A DNA stretch of 64,000 nt from Nectonema munidae. Lineage: Eukaryota; Nematomorpha; Nectonematoida; Nectonematidae. Location of the stretch: assembly GCA_030549495.1 (NCBI GenBank), contig JAUIRK010001055.1:113501-177500 (forward strand). Direction: 5' to 3'. A model generated the notes under the pieces. That model was given only the letters and a program-made list of their open reading frames with translations, had not been told where the DNA came from and made no database searches. Shown here one piece after another: positions 1 through 12,208 of this stretch (the first letter of the stretch is position 1; each line of letters opens with the position of its first letter). A program made the position numbers and the translations under genes.

Positions 1-1008
1 ACCCTATACATAGTTGTGTAAATGAGCTCCTATTGTGATCGCTTAAGTTGAGTTCAAATACTACTAGGATAGAACTCCTTTCGACAGAATGCTTGAAGCC
101 ATTTTGTACGCTTTAGTAGACCATTGTAATATTACTAAAACATTTATACTTTCAACAATTGTGGGTCCGTTTTATGTGCATGGATGCTCGCGTGTAAAAG
201 CCAATTTATTGATAAATATGCGTTTTTATATGTTAAATTTTCTGAAATGTTAGATTAGCAGCATTACGAAAAAAGAGAAGCAAAGCTTTATTTTTATTAT
301 ACAATGTGTGAAATATCAACACATAATAATCAGATACGATACACACCTCTTTATCAAAAGCATGTCAATTTTGAAACATAAATTCATGAAAAAAAGAAAT
401 ACTGATTCAAGAATACCTTTTAATGCTTTCAATTTGCTATGGGCCATCATGTATGTGACTTGTGTATGACTAAAAAATAAACACTTTTCTATGCCCACTT
501 AATTTTTTTCATGCCCCATTTTATATTTTATTCATTTTATTATATTGTAATTGTGAAAGCCAAGGGACAAGTCCCCCTTACTTTTTTGGTTGGAGGAGAG
601 AGAGGAACAAACTTTCATTTGTCCCCTCCACTTTGTATTGTTTTTTTAATTACCATTGTAAGTTTAAACAATAATAAAAACGATGCATAGATCCCATAAC
701 TAAGTAAAGAGAGATATCAAGACTCTAGGAATCGTACGGGGTTCTTCTTGAACTAGTAGATCTACAATTCAAAACTTAACTTATAGTTTTAAATGTTTTG
801 CTATATGAAGCGATTACCTTTATATGTCATTACATCTGAATAAATTTTGCAATCAAGTGGTCCTATTTTATAGATTTTTTAAGCTTGGCAATAGAAGATG
901 TCACCATATGCCTTCATTTGAGGCAAAGACTCTTCACTCTAGAATAAATTGCATAGTTTAAAATGAAGATTCAAGATATTTCCTAGAGAATACATGGAAG
1001 AAGTATGA
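1..1008. other. A+T-rich intergenic DNA
   Basis: I see no gene in this stretch. Open frames are short and of low complexity. A slightly less A+T-rich patch around 560-640 has no coding frame that I recognise. Confidence 0.5.
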
Positions 1009-1162
1009 CTTGAATTAATCACGAAAAGCTTTATTAGCACAATTATCGATACATTCTCTTATTTTATATATATTAACATGGCAATTCTCAAAGTTTTTTG
1101 TTTCAAAGTATACGCAGCTTGGGAGAATTGGCGAACTTATAGTTTTTCGTGATTAATTCAAG
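1009..1162. mobile_element. 154-bp MITE with perfect 19-bp inverted ends
   Basis: The 19 bases at 1009-1027 (CTTGAATTAATCACGAAAA) are the exact reverse complement of 1144-1162. A second, looser inverted pair lies inside (CAATTCTC near 1082 and GAGAATTG near 1123). There is no coding capacity. The form is that of a short non-autonomous DNA transposon. I could not define a target-site duplication, so the superfamily is unknown. Confidence 0.6.
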
Positions 1163-1551
1163 CATGCTATTTGTCAATGCAGTTTAAAATAATAATTTCA
1201 ATTTATTATCTTCAGTTGTTATTCTTGATGAGAAGGTTGTTCAAGGTATGAGCTTTTGCGAGTGAGGCCTTAACATTCCGCCTTTCGTTACGTCATCAAA
1301 AGATTTTCTTCGTAAAGAAGTTTTCCGTTAGGCATTCAATCAGCCCTCGCTTTAAACAATGCTTTGGATAAACTTTATTTCCATCGTATTGCGAATTTAA
1401 GAGATTACAACAGAAGATCACAGACTTTGCTAACGACTCATAATAATTTCATTTTTATATTTATGACAACTTTATATGCACTTATAGAAAGCTCGCTTCC
1501 TGGCTTCTTTTTATGCTAACTGAGAGAATACTTATAAATCATGATAACTTT
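1163..1551. other. Intergenic, no gene recognised
   Basis: No convincing open frame. A possible 31-nt mini-exon, TTATCTTCAG before it and CAAG/GTATGA after it, lies at about 1214-1246, but such matches occur by chance and I do not call it. Confidence 0.35.
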
Positions 1552-1555
1552 TTAA

Positions 1556-1684
1556 ACCGTTAAAGGCCAGAGTCGACTATAGTCGACTTTACAAAAATAA
1601 AATCGTCTGCGTTTATCAAAGCTCTTTAATACAAATCTTCTGCTTTACATTAGATATCGTCTGATTATTCTGGTCGTTAACGGG
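1556..1684 (+). mobile_element. piggyBac-type MITE, copy A
   Basis: A 129-bp unit flanked by TTAA (1552-1555) and ATAA (1685-1688, probably mutated TTAA). Its right end in reverse complement, CCCGTTAACGACCAGA, lines up with the right end of copy B. Starting exactly 15 nt from the left edge is a perfect 18-bp palindrome, AGTCGACTATAGTCGACT (1571-1588). Inside are three spaced copies of a TCKTCTGM motif near 1602, 1636 and 1657, shared with copies B, C and D. It is non-coding and presumably mobilised by a piggyBac transposase. Confidence 0.7.
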
Positions 1685-1688
1685 ATAA

Positions 1689-3574
1689 AGGGGGTATCGA
1701 AGTTTCAAATAAAGTTCTTCTTCTTCCTTAGATTTACATGTGTGTAGCGTGCACGATGTATGCTATCAAATTTGATAACCTGATGTAATGCAAAATTTTT
1801 AAATAACACTTTTTGGCACTATTGTTTTCTATAATATACAGATTATTATGTGAAAGTTTTTGCAAATAGAATAACTACATATGGTTGCCAACATATGGCA
1901 GGCAAACATCGTTAAAAAGATAAGCTCAAAGATCAAATCCAACTGCCTAATAGTAAAAAAAGTTACGAAAATATGACATAAATTTTTATACAATTATAGC
2001 AGAGGCCTGAATTAAGGTACTAAGTATGCACTGAAAATGAAATAAGAATAGAGATTTCATAAAAAAAAATAACAGAGATTTATTATAGCTTCTCAAAATG
2101 TAGTTTTAGAAAAGGAAGAGCTTTGCTATGAGTGCCCCAGCCCATTCATAGCAGGGAGCATAACAAAAATGTTTAACTTGAATGCCAGGATTTTGTCATA
2201 GGATATTTCTCATGCACTGAACTAGAGTTCTTTGGAACGGAAACGAAAGATTTTAAGTAGATGTATCGTTTGTAGTTAATTAAGTGATTTTACATTAACA
2301 TTCTATGATCATTGCACGATATTATTATTATTCATACACCAACAAAAGCCGTGGTAACTCAAAGCAGTAGGCGTTAGGAAGACTTAAAATCGTTAAACTA
2401 CTGCTTAAATCGGTAGAATTGGGATATGTAGAGTATCTCTTGCTATCTTATCTCAAAAAAGGAAAATTTGGTGGAAAAAGAGATGCTTGATTAAATGTGC
2501 TTTCTCAATCATGTGAAAAAAACTTACAGAAATTTGCTTTGAGGGCAGAAAAGTACCGGAGGACAGCGCGCTTCTGCTTTAAACGAACACGAGTGGTTGG
2601 GAGAAGCTGGAAGCGTGCATGAGAAAGTCGTGGGTGAGTGCTATTTGGTTGGATGTTTTGAATTGGCGTTAACCCTTTTTTCTCAATGCTAAACTGAGTG
2701 TGATGGTGCGGGCTTAGTCTTCTTGTGATGAGTTATGCGATTGTCGTGGTTGAGAGGATGATGATGATGATTTCATCTTAAATAGTGCTTAACCGTTAGA
2801 GCATCGTCACAGCATTATCTCTGCTTCTTAAACACTAATTGTGTGTAATTCTCCTTTTTTCCTGGTTTAAAGCCTTTTCTACTTATGCTGGTTGCTAACA
2901 TATGGAAACTTTTGCTTTTAAGTGCTTCTCATTATGCTTATGGGTAAAGACAGTGAAGTGAAAGTATATGTGGAAAACCTTGACAAGGAATGCTTGATTG
3001 CGTTTTCCAAGGTAGAAACTGTGTGAAAGCAGTTCCTCTCGTAAACATGCGCGCACACACGCACACACAAACAAACACATTGTACTATGATTGTGGTGCG
3101 GAATGTTTTTATTGAAGCATTTTGTTCGTATTTGAAAAACATGGCAAGAGGATGGAAGATGATTTAGGTTCAGTGAATTGAAGAAAGAACAAAATATTTT
3201 CATACTTTGTAAAAATAATAATCCTTGAAGACTCTGAAATTAAAGTTTTTGTCTGCCTAATAATGGATTCTTCTTCTATTACACTTGCCTACATTTTGTA
3301 GATTTTCTGCAAATTCAAAAACAAACAATTATTTTAGAACTAAAACTTTTACATTTTTTTCGAGGGGTAGAATATACTGTAACAGCAAGAAATATTCGCG
3401 GGCAATTTAATTATGATTTGTTTTCGCCCTAATTATAAATTCATTTTCCTAGGATAATTTCTGGCAAGTTCAGTAGCCATTTCCATTCTTTAAATTTAAG
3501 CAAGACATAAGATATAAATACAAATAAGCATAAAAGCCAATTATCTATTTTGAAAAAAACTAATAACTTTGCTT
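1689..3574. other. Intergenic with a G+C-rich island and CA-repeat
   Basis: Mostly A+T-rich. At about 2530-2640 a G+C-richer island is flanked by strong donor-like signals on both strands (minus: CT/GTAAGT at about 2525; plus: GTGG/GTGAGTG at about 2634). It could be an untranslated or short coding exon, but I recognise no protein. A CA-rich microsatellite lies at about 3049-3080 and a short GAT repeat at about 2757-2771. Confidence 0.35.
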
Positions 3575-3634
3575 GGGGGGGGGGGGGGGGGGGGGGGGTA
3601 ATTACCCAATTTGCCACCTCAGGATCCGTCCCTG
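3575..3634. mobile_element. Relic MITE end with 24-nt poly-G run
   Basis: A run of 24 G (3575-3598) is followed by a sequence ending GGATCCGTCCCTG at 3634, which in reverse begins CAGGGACGGATCC. Ends of this kind (CAGGGGCGGATCC-like, next to G or C runs) are typical of short hAT-like MITEs in invertebrates. The other end is not identifiable. Confidence 0.35.
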
Positions 3635-5830
3635 TATTGGATCGCTTTTAAGCCTTTTAAAAATGTGAGCTCTAAGACCCAGAAAGTTGGATAATATATC
3701 TATAGCGAAAGAACAGGTAGCTCATTTTACTTTCATTGTTTCTCTGTGATGATATATTTCCGCAATTAAACAGTTTTTTATTTAAAAATAAATGTCATAC
3801 CTGAAGAAATGGAACATGCAAAAGTAATTTAAAATTCAACACGTATTCTGAATTTTTGGGCCTCTGTGACAGTAATAGCTTCCACCCTTTGAGAATGGAA
3901 GGAACATACCAAGAAATTTAATACAGCAATTAGGAATTGCTTGAGCACTTTATGCAAATTGAGGAAAAAATTTGAATACTTGAAATCAGTAAGATGTGGA
4001 CAAGTGATGTTTGCCCTCCTCGAAGCTTCTTCATGCTCAAAACAAAAAGAGGTGTGTAAAGAAAAAAAATATAGGAGAGAATGGAACATTTTACTCGCGC
4101 CCCTCTCCCTTTACTTACACTCCTATTTTTGTCTTGTGTCAGAAGAAGCTTTTAGGACAATCACTCTACAACTTACAAATTTTATCAATAAATGTTTTTT
4201 TTATCATTTCTCTATTTATCCTGTTTAATATAAATTATTTTATTTAGTCCTCCTTATACAGGACGAGTATTTTGAAATTAATCGCGCGCTTTCTTTTTCA
4301 ATAGCATTTTATATGACATACAATTTTTAGTTTTATTTTGCCTTTTTGCAATTCTATTTTGTCTTTTTGCAATTCTGTTTCCTTCAACTTTTTTAAATTT
4401 TAGTCTTTCATTTGTTATATTTATATAACTTCGACATGAACTGTTTTTAATATTTTGAGTATTTACACGATGAAATTTTTTTTAAAAATACTATGTAAAA
4501 ATTTATAATTTGGTATTTGAGAACATTAATCAAGGAAATAAGAATAAAAATAGTATAAATAAATAAGAGAATTATAGAAGATATGGTTTTCTGCATAAAA
4601 TAAAGAAAATTTGATCGTGTAAATAGTCAAGATATAAAAAAATTTTAAAAATAAAAATATTTAACAAAAACTTTTTTTTATTTTGAGATATTTTCCTCAG
4701 CGAACTTTTCCAAATGTGCGCCAATAAGTAAAATATGTTTGGAGCGACTATTCTAGATCAAAATTGACGCCTATACGATGGGTGATGCACAAAAAATTTT
4801 TTATATATTAAAATTTTACACCATTTTGTATATATACTCATGTAATTATTTTTAAATATGATCTACAATGCAGCTCTGAAAAAGGTTTTAGCAATTTGCT
4901 TACCCTTATTAGACTTTATTTTAATCCAATGCTTATAAACGTATTCCCGCTTATAAAATCTCGGAAATTTTTCATTCATCGTTAACTCATAGTTGGCATT
5001 TAATTTATAATGCGCATTGATAAATCAAAAGCTAAAACATTTATTTATCATTAATGCTATAATGTGATTAGAATGTATAATGTATATGGAGAATTGCTTT
5101 ATTCTAGTTTACCTATTATGTAATATATAATAATCTATTACGCACACACACACATGGTATTATAAGCTTCTAATATTCTCCTCAGAAAGCATGATATCGA
5201 CATATATATATATATATATTAGTTGGATATATTAGTTGTATGGTTTAACAGGTAACAATGTTACGATTTAATGCTCTATCACTTTCACACTTCTTGTGTT
5301 TTCCTTTTTACCTGCAATAAGCGCGTAGAAAAGTGGGTAATGCCGATTGCTATTTACACACACACACACTCCCACACATATTATGTGCATTGTGGAATTC
5401 ATATAGAAGTATATATAATTTAGTAAAATTTATTTTAATGCCATTTTTCTTAGACCAAGTCGTATCGCTTTATGAAACTTCGCTTTGGTTGTGCTTTTCT
5501 GTTAACGCCTTACTACAATATCTAAGACTATTTTCACTGCTTTCAATGCAATTTTATTTTATTTGAAGAAGTCGAAATTCGTTTCTTTTGACACTGGTCC
5601 TTTAAGAGTTAAATCAGAAAATTATCATAGTTTGGAGCAGGTCCGTCGATAAGAGGACGGGAAGGAAATGGAGGCCCCTTTAAAAAAAACCTCTTTAAAA
5701 TGTGTTTTGCCACCCCCCTCCCCCCCTGACCTTGCAGTCTTGCGATGGGGTTGGTTTGAAGAGATGCAATACTCTTAACCTATCAAAAGACTAAAAGTCA
5801 AAGTGTGAAGATGGCAAAAGTTTGTTTCAC
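3635..5830. other. Intergenic, low complexity
   Basis: No gene recognised. It holds a 22-bp direct repeat around 4338-4378 (TTTTGYCTTTTTGCAATTCT twice), CA repeats at about 5142 and 5354, an AT dinucleotide run at about 5201-5218, and a C/G-rich patch at about 5639-5745 that resembles a decayed MITE. Confidence 0.4.
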
Positions 5831-5834
5831 TTAA

Positions 5835-5964
5835 CCCTTTCGGGACCAATGTATCATATATGATACACAAACAATGTTACCTTCGTCTGCTTTTTCAAAT
5901 AGTTTTGTATATGAATCTTCTGCTTTTTAATAAATATCGTCTGATTTTTCTGGTAATGAAAGGG
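5835..5964 (+). mobile_element. piggyBac-type MITE, copy B (cleanest copy)
   Basis: A 130-bp element with perfect TTAA on both sides (5831-5834 and 5965-5968). The ends are CCCTTTCGGGACCA and, in reverse complement, CCCTTTCATTACCA. The perfect 18-bp palindrome TGTATCATATATGATACA (5850-5867) starts 15 nt from the left TTAA. Three TCKTCTGMTTTT motifs follow. It is non-coding. The exact TTAA target is the hallmark of piggyBac insertion. Confidence 0.85.
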
Positions 5965-5968
5965 TTAA

Positions 5969-7160
5969 TTTGCACAATCATTTCCTACTTTTTGCAAATT
6001 AATTTGATTTATTCAAAGAAATAAATATTCCAAACTTTTTAAACCAAATTTAAATTTACGTACAAATTTTGTCATTTAGTGCGTTGATAAGTTGACCGTT
6101 TTGGAATTAAAATATTAAAAACTAATCGTCTGCTTTTTCTTAATAGAAATTAATGGATTTAAATCAGGCAATTTTAATTTCTTGAAACACCCACCCCACG
6201 CTCTTCCTCAAAGTGTTAAAAGTATTGGCATGGTGTCCAATGGCGTAGTCCAGCTTTGCTACTTGAGAAGCACTGTAATACTCAAAAAAGGTTAATTTCG
6301 AGAAAATGATACGCAATTGTATTTGAAGAAAATTTTAACAAGAATACCAGAACATGAATATAAGGTGATGCAATGTCATTTTAAAGAATGATAATCGTTT
6401 GTGTGTTGAATTAAACCGATGAATGACGCTTCGATTCGGGTGAATTAGTCAACTTTATTCACCAGTTAATATAATCGAATAATTTTCACCGTATGCCTTA
6501 CATTAATCCTTAATTTTTAAAAATATGGATAAAATAAAATAATTTTTTTTCTAAATTATGCAAAAAAATTAAATATAACACTAAAATTAAAAGCAAGATA
6601 AGACAATTGTAAAAATGAATAATAGATGCATATTTGTTGAGTATATATGTGAAATGATTGGTTGATGCGATCAAAAGGAAATTGGAAAATTGAAATGTTT
6701 TTACAAATATTCTGATAGAGTTTGCTACGCCTATTTCAAATATGCAATTTGGTTAAGGATGGGAAATTAATCATTTTTGACATATTTTGCCTACTAAAAC
6801 CTTGAATTGGATTTTATACCATGGCATAAAAAGTAAAATCATTTGAGACTTTTCTTTTGCGAATTGTAAAACTAATTATCAAAACTTTCTCTTGCAGGAT
6901 ACAAAATTTTCAAATTTTAACACAAATATCTTAAATAAAATTTTTGAAAAATGATTAAATCTATTATACATATATTTGCAATCATACTGAATTGTTTATA
7001 ATTTATGATTTGATTTTCAATTTTTCAAAATACTTTTTTTCATTTTCTTTATAAAAGCTAAAATGAAATTGAAATAACTTTTTAACAACTTTTCAAAAAA
7101 TTTCCATTTAAAACTATGCCCATCTTAAATACCTCTTATTCTCTACATTTTTATGCTTAA
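5969..7160. other. Intergenic, no gene recognised
   Basis: A+T-rich. A lone ATCGTCTGCTTTTTC match at about 6124 looks like a remnant of the piggyBac MITE family. Only short low-complexity frames occur. Confidence 0.35.
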
Positions 7161-7162
7161 AA

Positions 7163-7507
7163 ATTTTTTTTATTTATTTTTGTTTTTTTTAATACGTCAT
7201 TTTAATCGCATATCAGGTATACAAATATATTAACATCTTCTTTGGCTTATAATTAGTTCAATCTTTAGAAAAAAATTTTTACACTTTTTTTCTTTATTTT
7301 ACATCAGATAGTAATAAATTTAAAAAATTATTTAAAAAAAATTTTTTTTATTTATTTTTTGTTTTTTTATTAAGTCATTTTTATCTCATCATGTATACAA
7401 ATATATTAAAATCTTAATTTGCTTATAATTAGTTCAATTAAAAAAAAATTTTTTTACACATTTTTTCTTTATTTTACATCAGATAGTAATAAATTTTAAA
7501 AATTATT
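7163..7507. repeat. Tandem duplication of about 172 bp
   Basis: The block at 7163-7330 is repeated at 7333-7507. Shared stretches include TATACAAATATATTAA, GCTTATAATTAGTTCAAT and TTTACATCAGATAGTAATAA in the same order. The copies differ by small changes in the A and T runs. It is non-coding. Confidence 0.7.
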
Positions 7508-10500
7508 AAAAAAAAAATTAAATGCTAGGGAGTGATTTTTCAAATTCCCACAATTTAAAGTTAATACCTCATCTCATAAAGGAAATTTTATACTAATTAC
7601 AAAAATTGTAAAAAAAAATTAACTTTTTATTTATTAAAATAATTTTTTACAACTTTAAACTTGAAAAAAGGGAAAAATAGCAAATTTGAAGTCGAAAAAA
7701 TTAAGAAATTCAATTTAAATATCTGTATAGATTCTAATATAGTTATGTATAGATTTCGGTGCTAAAAAATAATAATAAATAAAAATCAGCGCACGTCTTT
7801 AATTTGTCTCCTATCCTTGGTTGTAGAATAAAATATACCTTTCATTAAATCATATCTCATTTTAAAAGGAGACGCTTTTCTGAAATAAATATCTCATAAA
7901 AAACGTAACGAGCTTTTATTGACAGGTGCGAAAAAAAAATTTAAAAAGTGGGGTTGGGACAAAAAATAGAAACTTTTCATTTACAAATTTTAAATTGACG
8001 ATAGTTTATCTAAAGTTTTTTTTTTAACTTTATGTTAAGTTTGAGAAACATTTATGTTGAAAAGGCTGTTTCATAAGTTTACATTTTTATGCCATTAAAA
8101 AACTACCCTCTCTTAACCATAAAAATAATGAATCATTTTTTCATTGAATCCCCTAAAATCCAGGAAATCTTTATAGACATATTTGGCAAAGGTAACTGAA
8201 GAAACAAAAAAAGCTTAGCTTTAAATATCAAATATATTTTCATACGTTAACTTAGATCATGAACGGGCAATCATTTTAAGCCTTTGTGAATTTGTTGATA
8301 TAAACTAAACCCATAAAAAATATCCATAGCATGGTACCATTATTTCAACTAACTTATTCATTATGTTAATTCTATTCATTATTTACTTTTTTATTCGCTA
8401 AACTGAGGATAGTGATTTGTGTAAACATGTAAAAAAGATCTAATAATTACTTTTCACTGGAAAATACTGAATTTCAAGGCAAACGGTAAAGTTAAATGAA
8501 AATATGGGAGTTTGAAAGGCAAAAATTTTCTTCAGAAATGTAGGAGATAAGATAAAGGTTTGAGCTGGAAAGAGTGAGAGAGCAATGGAATGAAGTTACG
8601 AGGTAAGATTTTAAAGCTGCGCTGTCAACCTGATAAATGCAAAAGACGTAAAATTTTCTCCTCTATTTTGCGAGATGGAGAAAGTGTTGATGCCTTTTTG
8701 AATTATCATAATTATTATATAAAATTGATGGAGTGTGAAAGAAATGGTTGCTTTCAAAAATCCTTAATAGAATAAGTGTGTGTACATGAATATTGGAAGT
8801 TTGTGTGCATTTTACCAAAAGTTACACATCTATCTACCTACATTTAGCTCTCTATCATCACTGCATAAAAGAGAAATGTTTACAAAGCGATGATAATAAT
8901 ATGTCAAGGATACTTTCTATATTAGAGAACATTCACATCACCCTCCTGTCATAATCTTCACTAATTACCTCAGTCTACTGGACAAAAGTTAATGAAGATG
9001 ATTGTTTACCCTAAATAGTCTTTTCCAACATGTTAATGAAAATTTGTAAGCGTGCTCATAAACTTCAAATCTTGAAACTGAAGTTGAACAAAACTAACAA
9101 ATACAGAAAACAGAAAGATGACGTTCAATCATAAAAAACTTCAATTTTAATTTCCTTATCGAAGTCATTGAGCACAAACTAAATTTAAAAAATGTTTTGA
9201 ATAAGTATTTATTTAAAAAAAAAAGTATTTATAAACGAAAAAGTTAAAAAATGATTTAAAAGTTTTAAATTGTTCTTTTAATTTTCTTTTTTAACTTCAA
9301 AATTTTTCTCAGCTAACTATCACAAGCAAGTAGCGAAGATTGTAAAAGTTATATTACACATATATTGCTTATAATATACAAAAAAGGACAGATGGGAGTT
9401 ATTTTCATATGAATGAATAAATTTTATTTATTTGATAAATGAAATATTGATTAATTGCTTTCATAAAAATTATTTATGAAATATTAATTAAAATATTAAT
9501 TTATGAAGATTAATTGCTTTCAGAAAAAGTTTTTTGACATGATATTTTTATCATACTACCATGTTATTTTGTCTTATAATAGCAAATAAGGAGTGGAATA
9601 AATTTGGTATCATCTGAAGCTATAATATCATATTAATAAACTTAAAGAATAAAATTATCAAAATTTAAATGGTGACATTTTTTCCTACAATAAAAACTTA
9701 AAATTTTAATCCATTTCAAAAAATTAAAAGACAATTTTGAACTTAAAAAAGACATTTTATGAGTTAAAAAGGCAATTTAGAATTGTTTTAAGTCTTTCTG
9801 GCATCATTGATCCAAAAATACAAATCCTCTGCTTTATTTGTTAAAATTTAAGTGTGACTTTCTACCGAAATAAACAAATATAATCGTAACATTCAGAACT
9901 CTTCTCAAAAATTTCGGGAAATCTGAAAAAAACTTAAAATCAATTAAAAATAATGCAATTTATTTCAAAATTTTTAATTATCTAAAATTTTAAATAAAAA
10001 ATCTTTTTACTTTTTATTCATTCATTTAGAAGTTGAAAAAACCCAAAATAAACCCAGATCTCAAAACTTTTCAAAATCTCATTTTTCAAACAAATTAAAA
10101 ATAATGCCATGTTTTTCCTAAGTTTTGAAATATTTAGAAATAAAAATATATATATATATTTTTTTTTTTTTTATTTTTTTCGCTTATTTCTGATGTCACA
10201 AAACTAAAACTTATTCAAAATGTAAATCAAATGATTAATTTCAGAAACTCCAATGCTTTTTTGTTTCTTTTTGTTTCCAACTGCAAACTTTAAGTTGTTT
10301 GATGAAATGAAATTTGTATTTTGATTTTTTCAAAGATTTATTTATTTATCTTTCAAAATTAACAAAGTTTTGAGCAAGACTGAGGAAGACTTTAAATATT
10401 TGTAAGATAAGATCACAAATCATTTGCTTGGAGCTTCTAAATTAGGTTAGTTAAGATTCAGTTCTATCTGCTTAAAACAGAAAACTACGTTGACATAAAT

Positions 10501-11406
10501 TCAATAATAAATTATATTGAAATTTATTGAAGATTTAGAATCTTCTACATAAAAAATTTTATATTTATCATGCAATCCTTAATTTTTCACCTTTTGATAA
10601 GTCAAAATATATTTTCACAAGAAGAGTAATTTGTTATGAATAGGTTATCAAGTTTCGTAAAAAATAACAACATAAAAGTTTAAAGTATTGAAATTGAAAC
10701 ATTGAAAATGTCAAATAAAAAGTCTATTAGGTGATTTCCAATTCCTCTATATTCCTTTTTCACGTTAAGATCTTTCTCATTTTTACTAAGTATACCTCGG
10801 AGTGTGTTCATTGAGAAGATATCATTTGAACCGCCTAGCTTATGTTGAAGTAATTCATAAAGCAAGATACTATAGTGATGGCACAATAAAGAACGGTGAT
10901 TCTACAACAAGAGAAGATGATCAAAAGAATAAAACAGTGTTACAAATGAATATGTATTTTTTGGGTTATGGTTATCTGATTAATTACTTGGTAACTTAGT
11001 TAGCATATAAATATATGTTAATTTGGAAATGGCATTTTCAGAATCTCTGAACATAAATGTATCACCCGAATAAAATGGAAAAAGAGAAAGAATACTTTTA
11101 TCTTCTCACATATGCAAATTATTCTTTGACTGATGGGAGGAGATGCATTCCCCTCCAATCTTATTGATCCCTGATCGCACTAATAAAATCGTAAAAATAT
11201 TTGCTGCAGTACTGGATCTGATTGCCATATTTTAAATTGAGATGTAATCTGACAATAAAAAAGTTTTTATTATGAAAAAATGTGTTAATTATTCTTTGAT
11301 TTTTGTCGCAACTTGAGTAAAATATTAACCAATTTTTAATTTTTTTCTTTTTCTCAAAATGGCGCTTATAAATTCAAGTGAAATATTTTTGCTAACTTTT
11401 TTATAC
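7508..11406. other. A+T-rich intergenic DNA
   Basis: No gene recognised. Open frames at 8590-8775 and 10802-10999 have no recognisable domain. A weak piggyBac-MITE-like piece (AATCCTCTGCTTTATTTG) lies at about 9824-9841. Confidence 0.35.
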
Positions 11407-11460
11407 TTAACCCATTTCATGCCCCATCGTCAGTTTAAACTGGCGTTGACGATTTCTTGA
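11407..11460 (+). mobile_element. piggyBac-type left end (orphan)
   Basis: TTAA at 11407-11410 is followed by CCCATTTCATGCCCC (15 nt) and then an imperfect palindromic block at 11426-11453. The block has outer arms ATCGTCA/TGACGAT and a perfect inner core CAGTTTAAACTG. This matches the layout of the other piggyBac ends in the window with yet another palindrome sequence. I could not find the matching right end. Confidence 0.5.
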
Positions 11461-11703
11461 TTTTAGGGTTCCTTTATATCAAATTTTTATCTCGTTTTTT
11501 CAGTATCATTTTTTTCAAGGATATTTGGTTTTAAATCTCATACAAATAAAGCTTTAAAAATCAATAGAGTATAAATTATTGTGAGTACTATAAATCAAGA
11601 TTTCGATTTCTATATAACTATAATGCGGTGAATATTAAGACTTTGAAGAACGCATTGCAAACAAAAGCAAACGAATATTCTTCAAAATTAACATTACAAC
11701 AAG

Positions 11704-11829
11704 TACTCTCGCTTATTGGTTATAAATGTAACAAATACTCTCGCTTATTGGTTATAAATGTAACAAATACTCTCTCTCGCTTATTGGTTATAAATGTAAC
11801 AAATACTCTCGCTTATTGGTTATAAATGT
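11704..11829. repeat. 32-bp minisatellite, four copies
   Basis: The unit begins TACTCTCGCTTATTGG and ends ATAAATGTAACAAA. It is repeated four times almost without change, apart from a 4-nt CTCT expansion in the third copy. It is non-coding, and its high uniformity points to recent expansion. Confidence 0.85.
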
Positions 11830-11913
11830 CATTAAGCAATCAAGAGTCCTATTAGTTACTCCCGTTATATAATCAAGATTTAGTGATGTGTTTTCTTATA
11901 AGGTAGATCCCAT

Positions 11914-12204
11914 TGAAACTCCAAAGTTTAAGTAAACTGTAAGGGATGCAGATCTCATCAATGTATGTATGTCATCTTTAATTAACAATTGTTTGCTAGC
12001 ACCTGAAACTACAGCCGCTACTTTATAGGTCTTTACCAACATCTACCGTTTCTTTAATAAATACGAATATGTAGTAATTACCATTAAATAAGGCAATATT
12101 AATTGATAAATAAAAAAAATAATTTTCCATGTAACCCTGTGAGCACCAGAATTCTCTTCCAGAAACTCCAAAGTTTAAGTAAACTATAAGTGATGCCGAT
12201 CTCA
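11914..12204. repeat. Locally duplicated segments around the piggyBac insertion
   Basis: Two kinds of duplication meet here. The stretch GAAACTCCAAAGTTTAAGTA and its continuation occur at 11914-11964 and again at 12164-12208. The block from GTCATCTTTAATTAACAA to GAGCACCA occurs at about 11970-12150 and again at about 13811-14130. The second copy of the latter is interrupted by MITE copy C. The pre-existing repeat is therefore the host of both piggyBac insertions. Confidence 0.65.
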
Positions 12205-12208
12205 TTAA

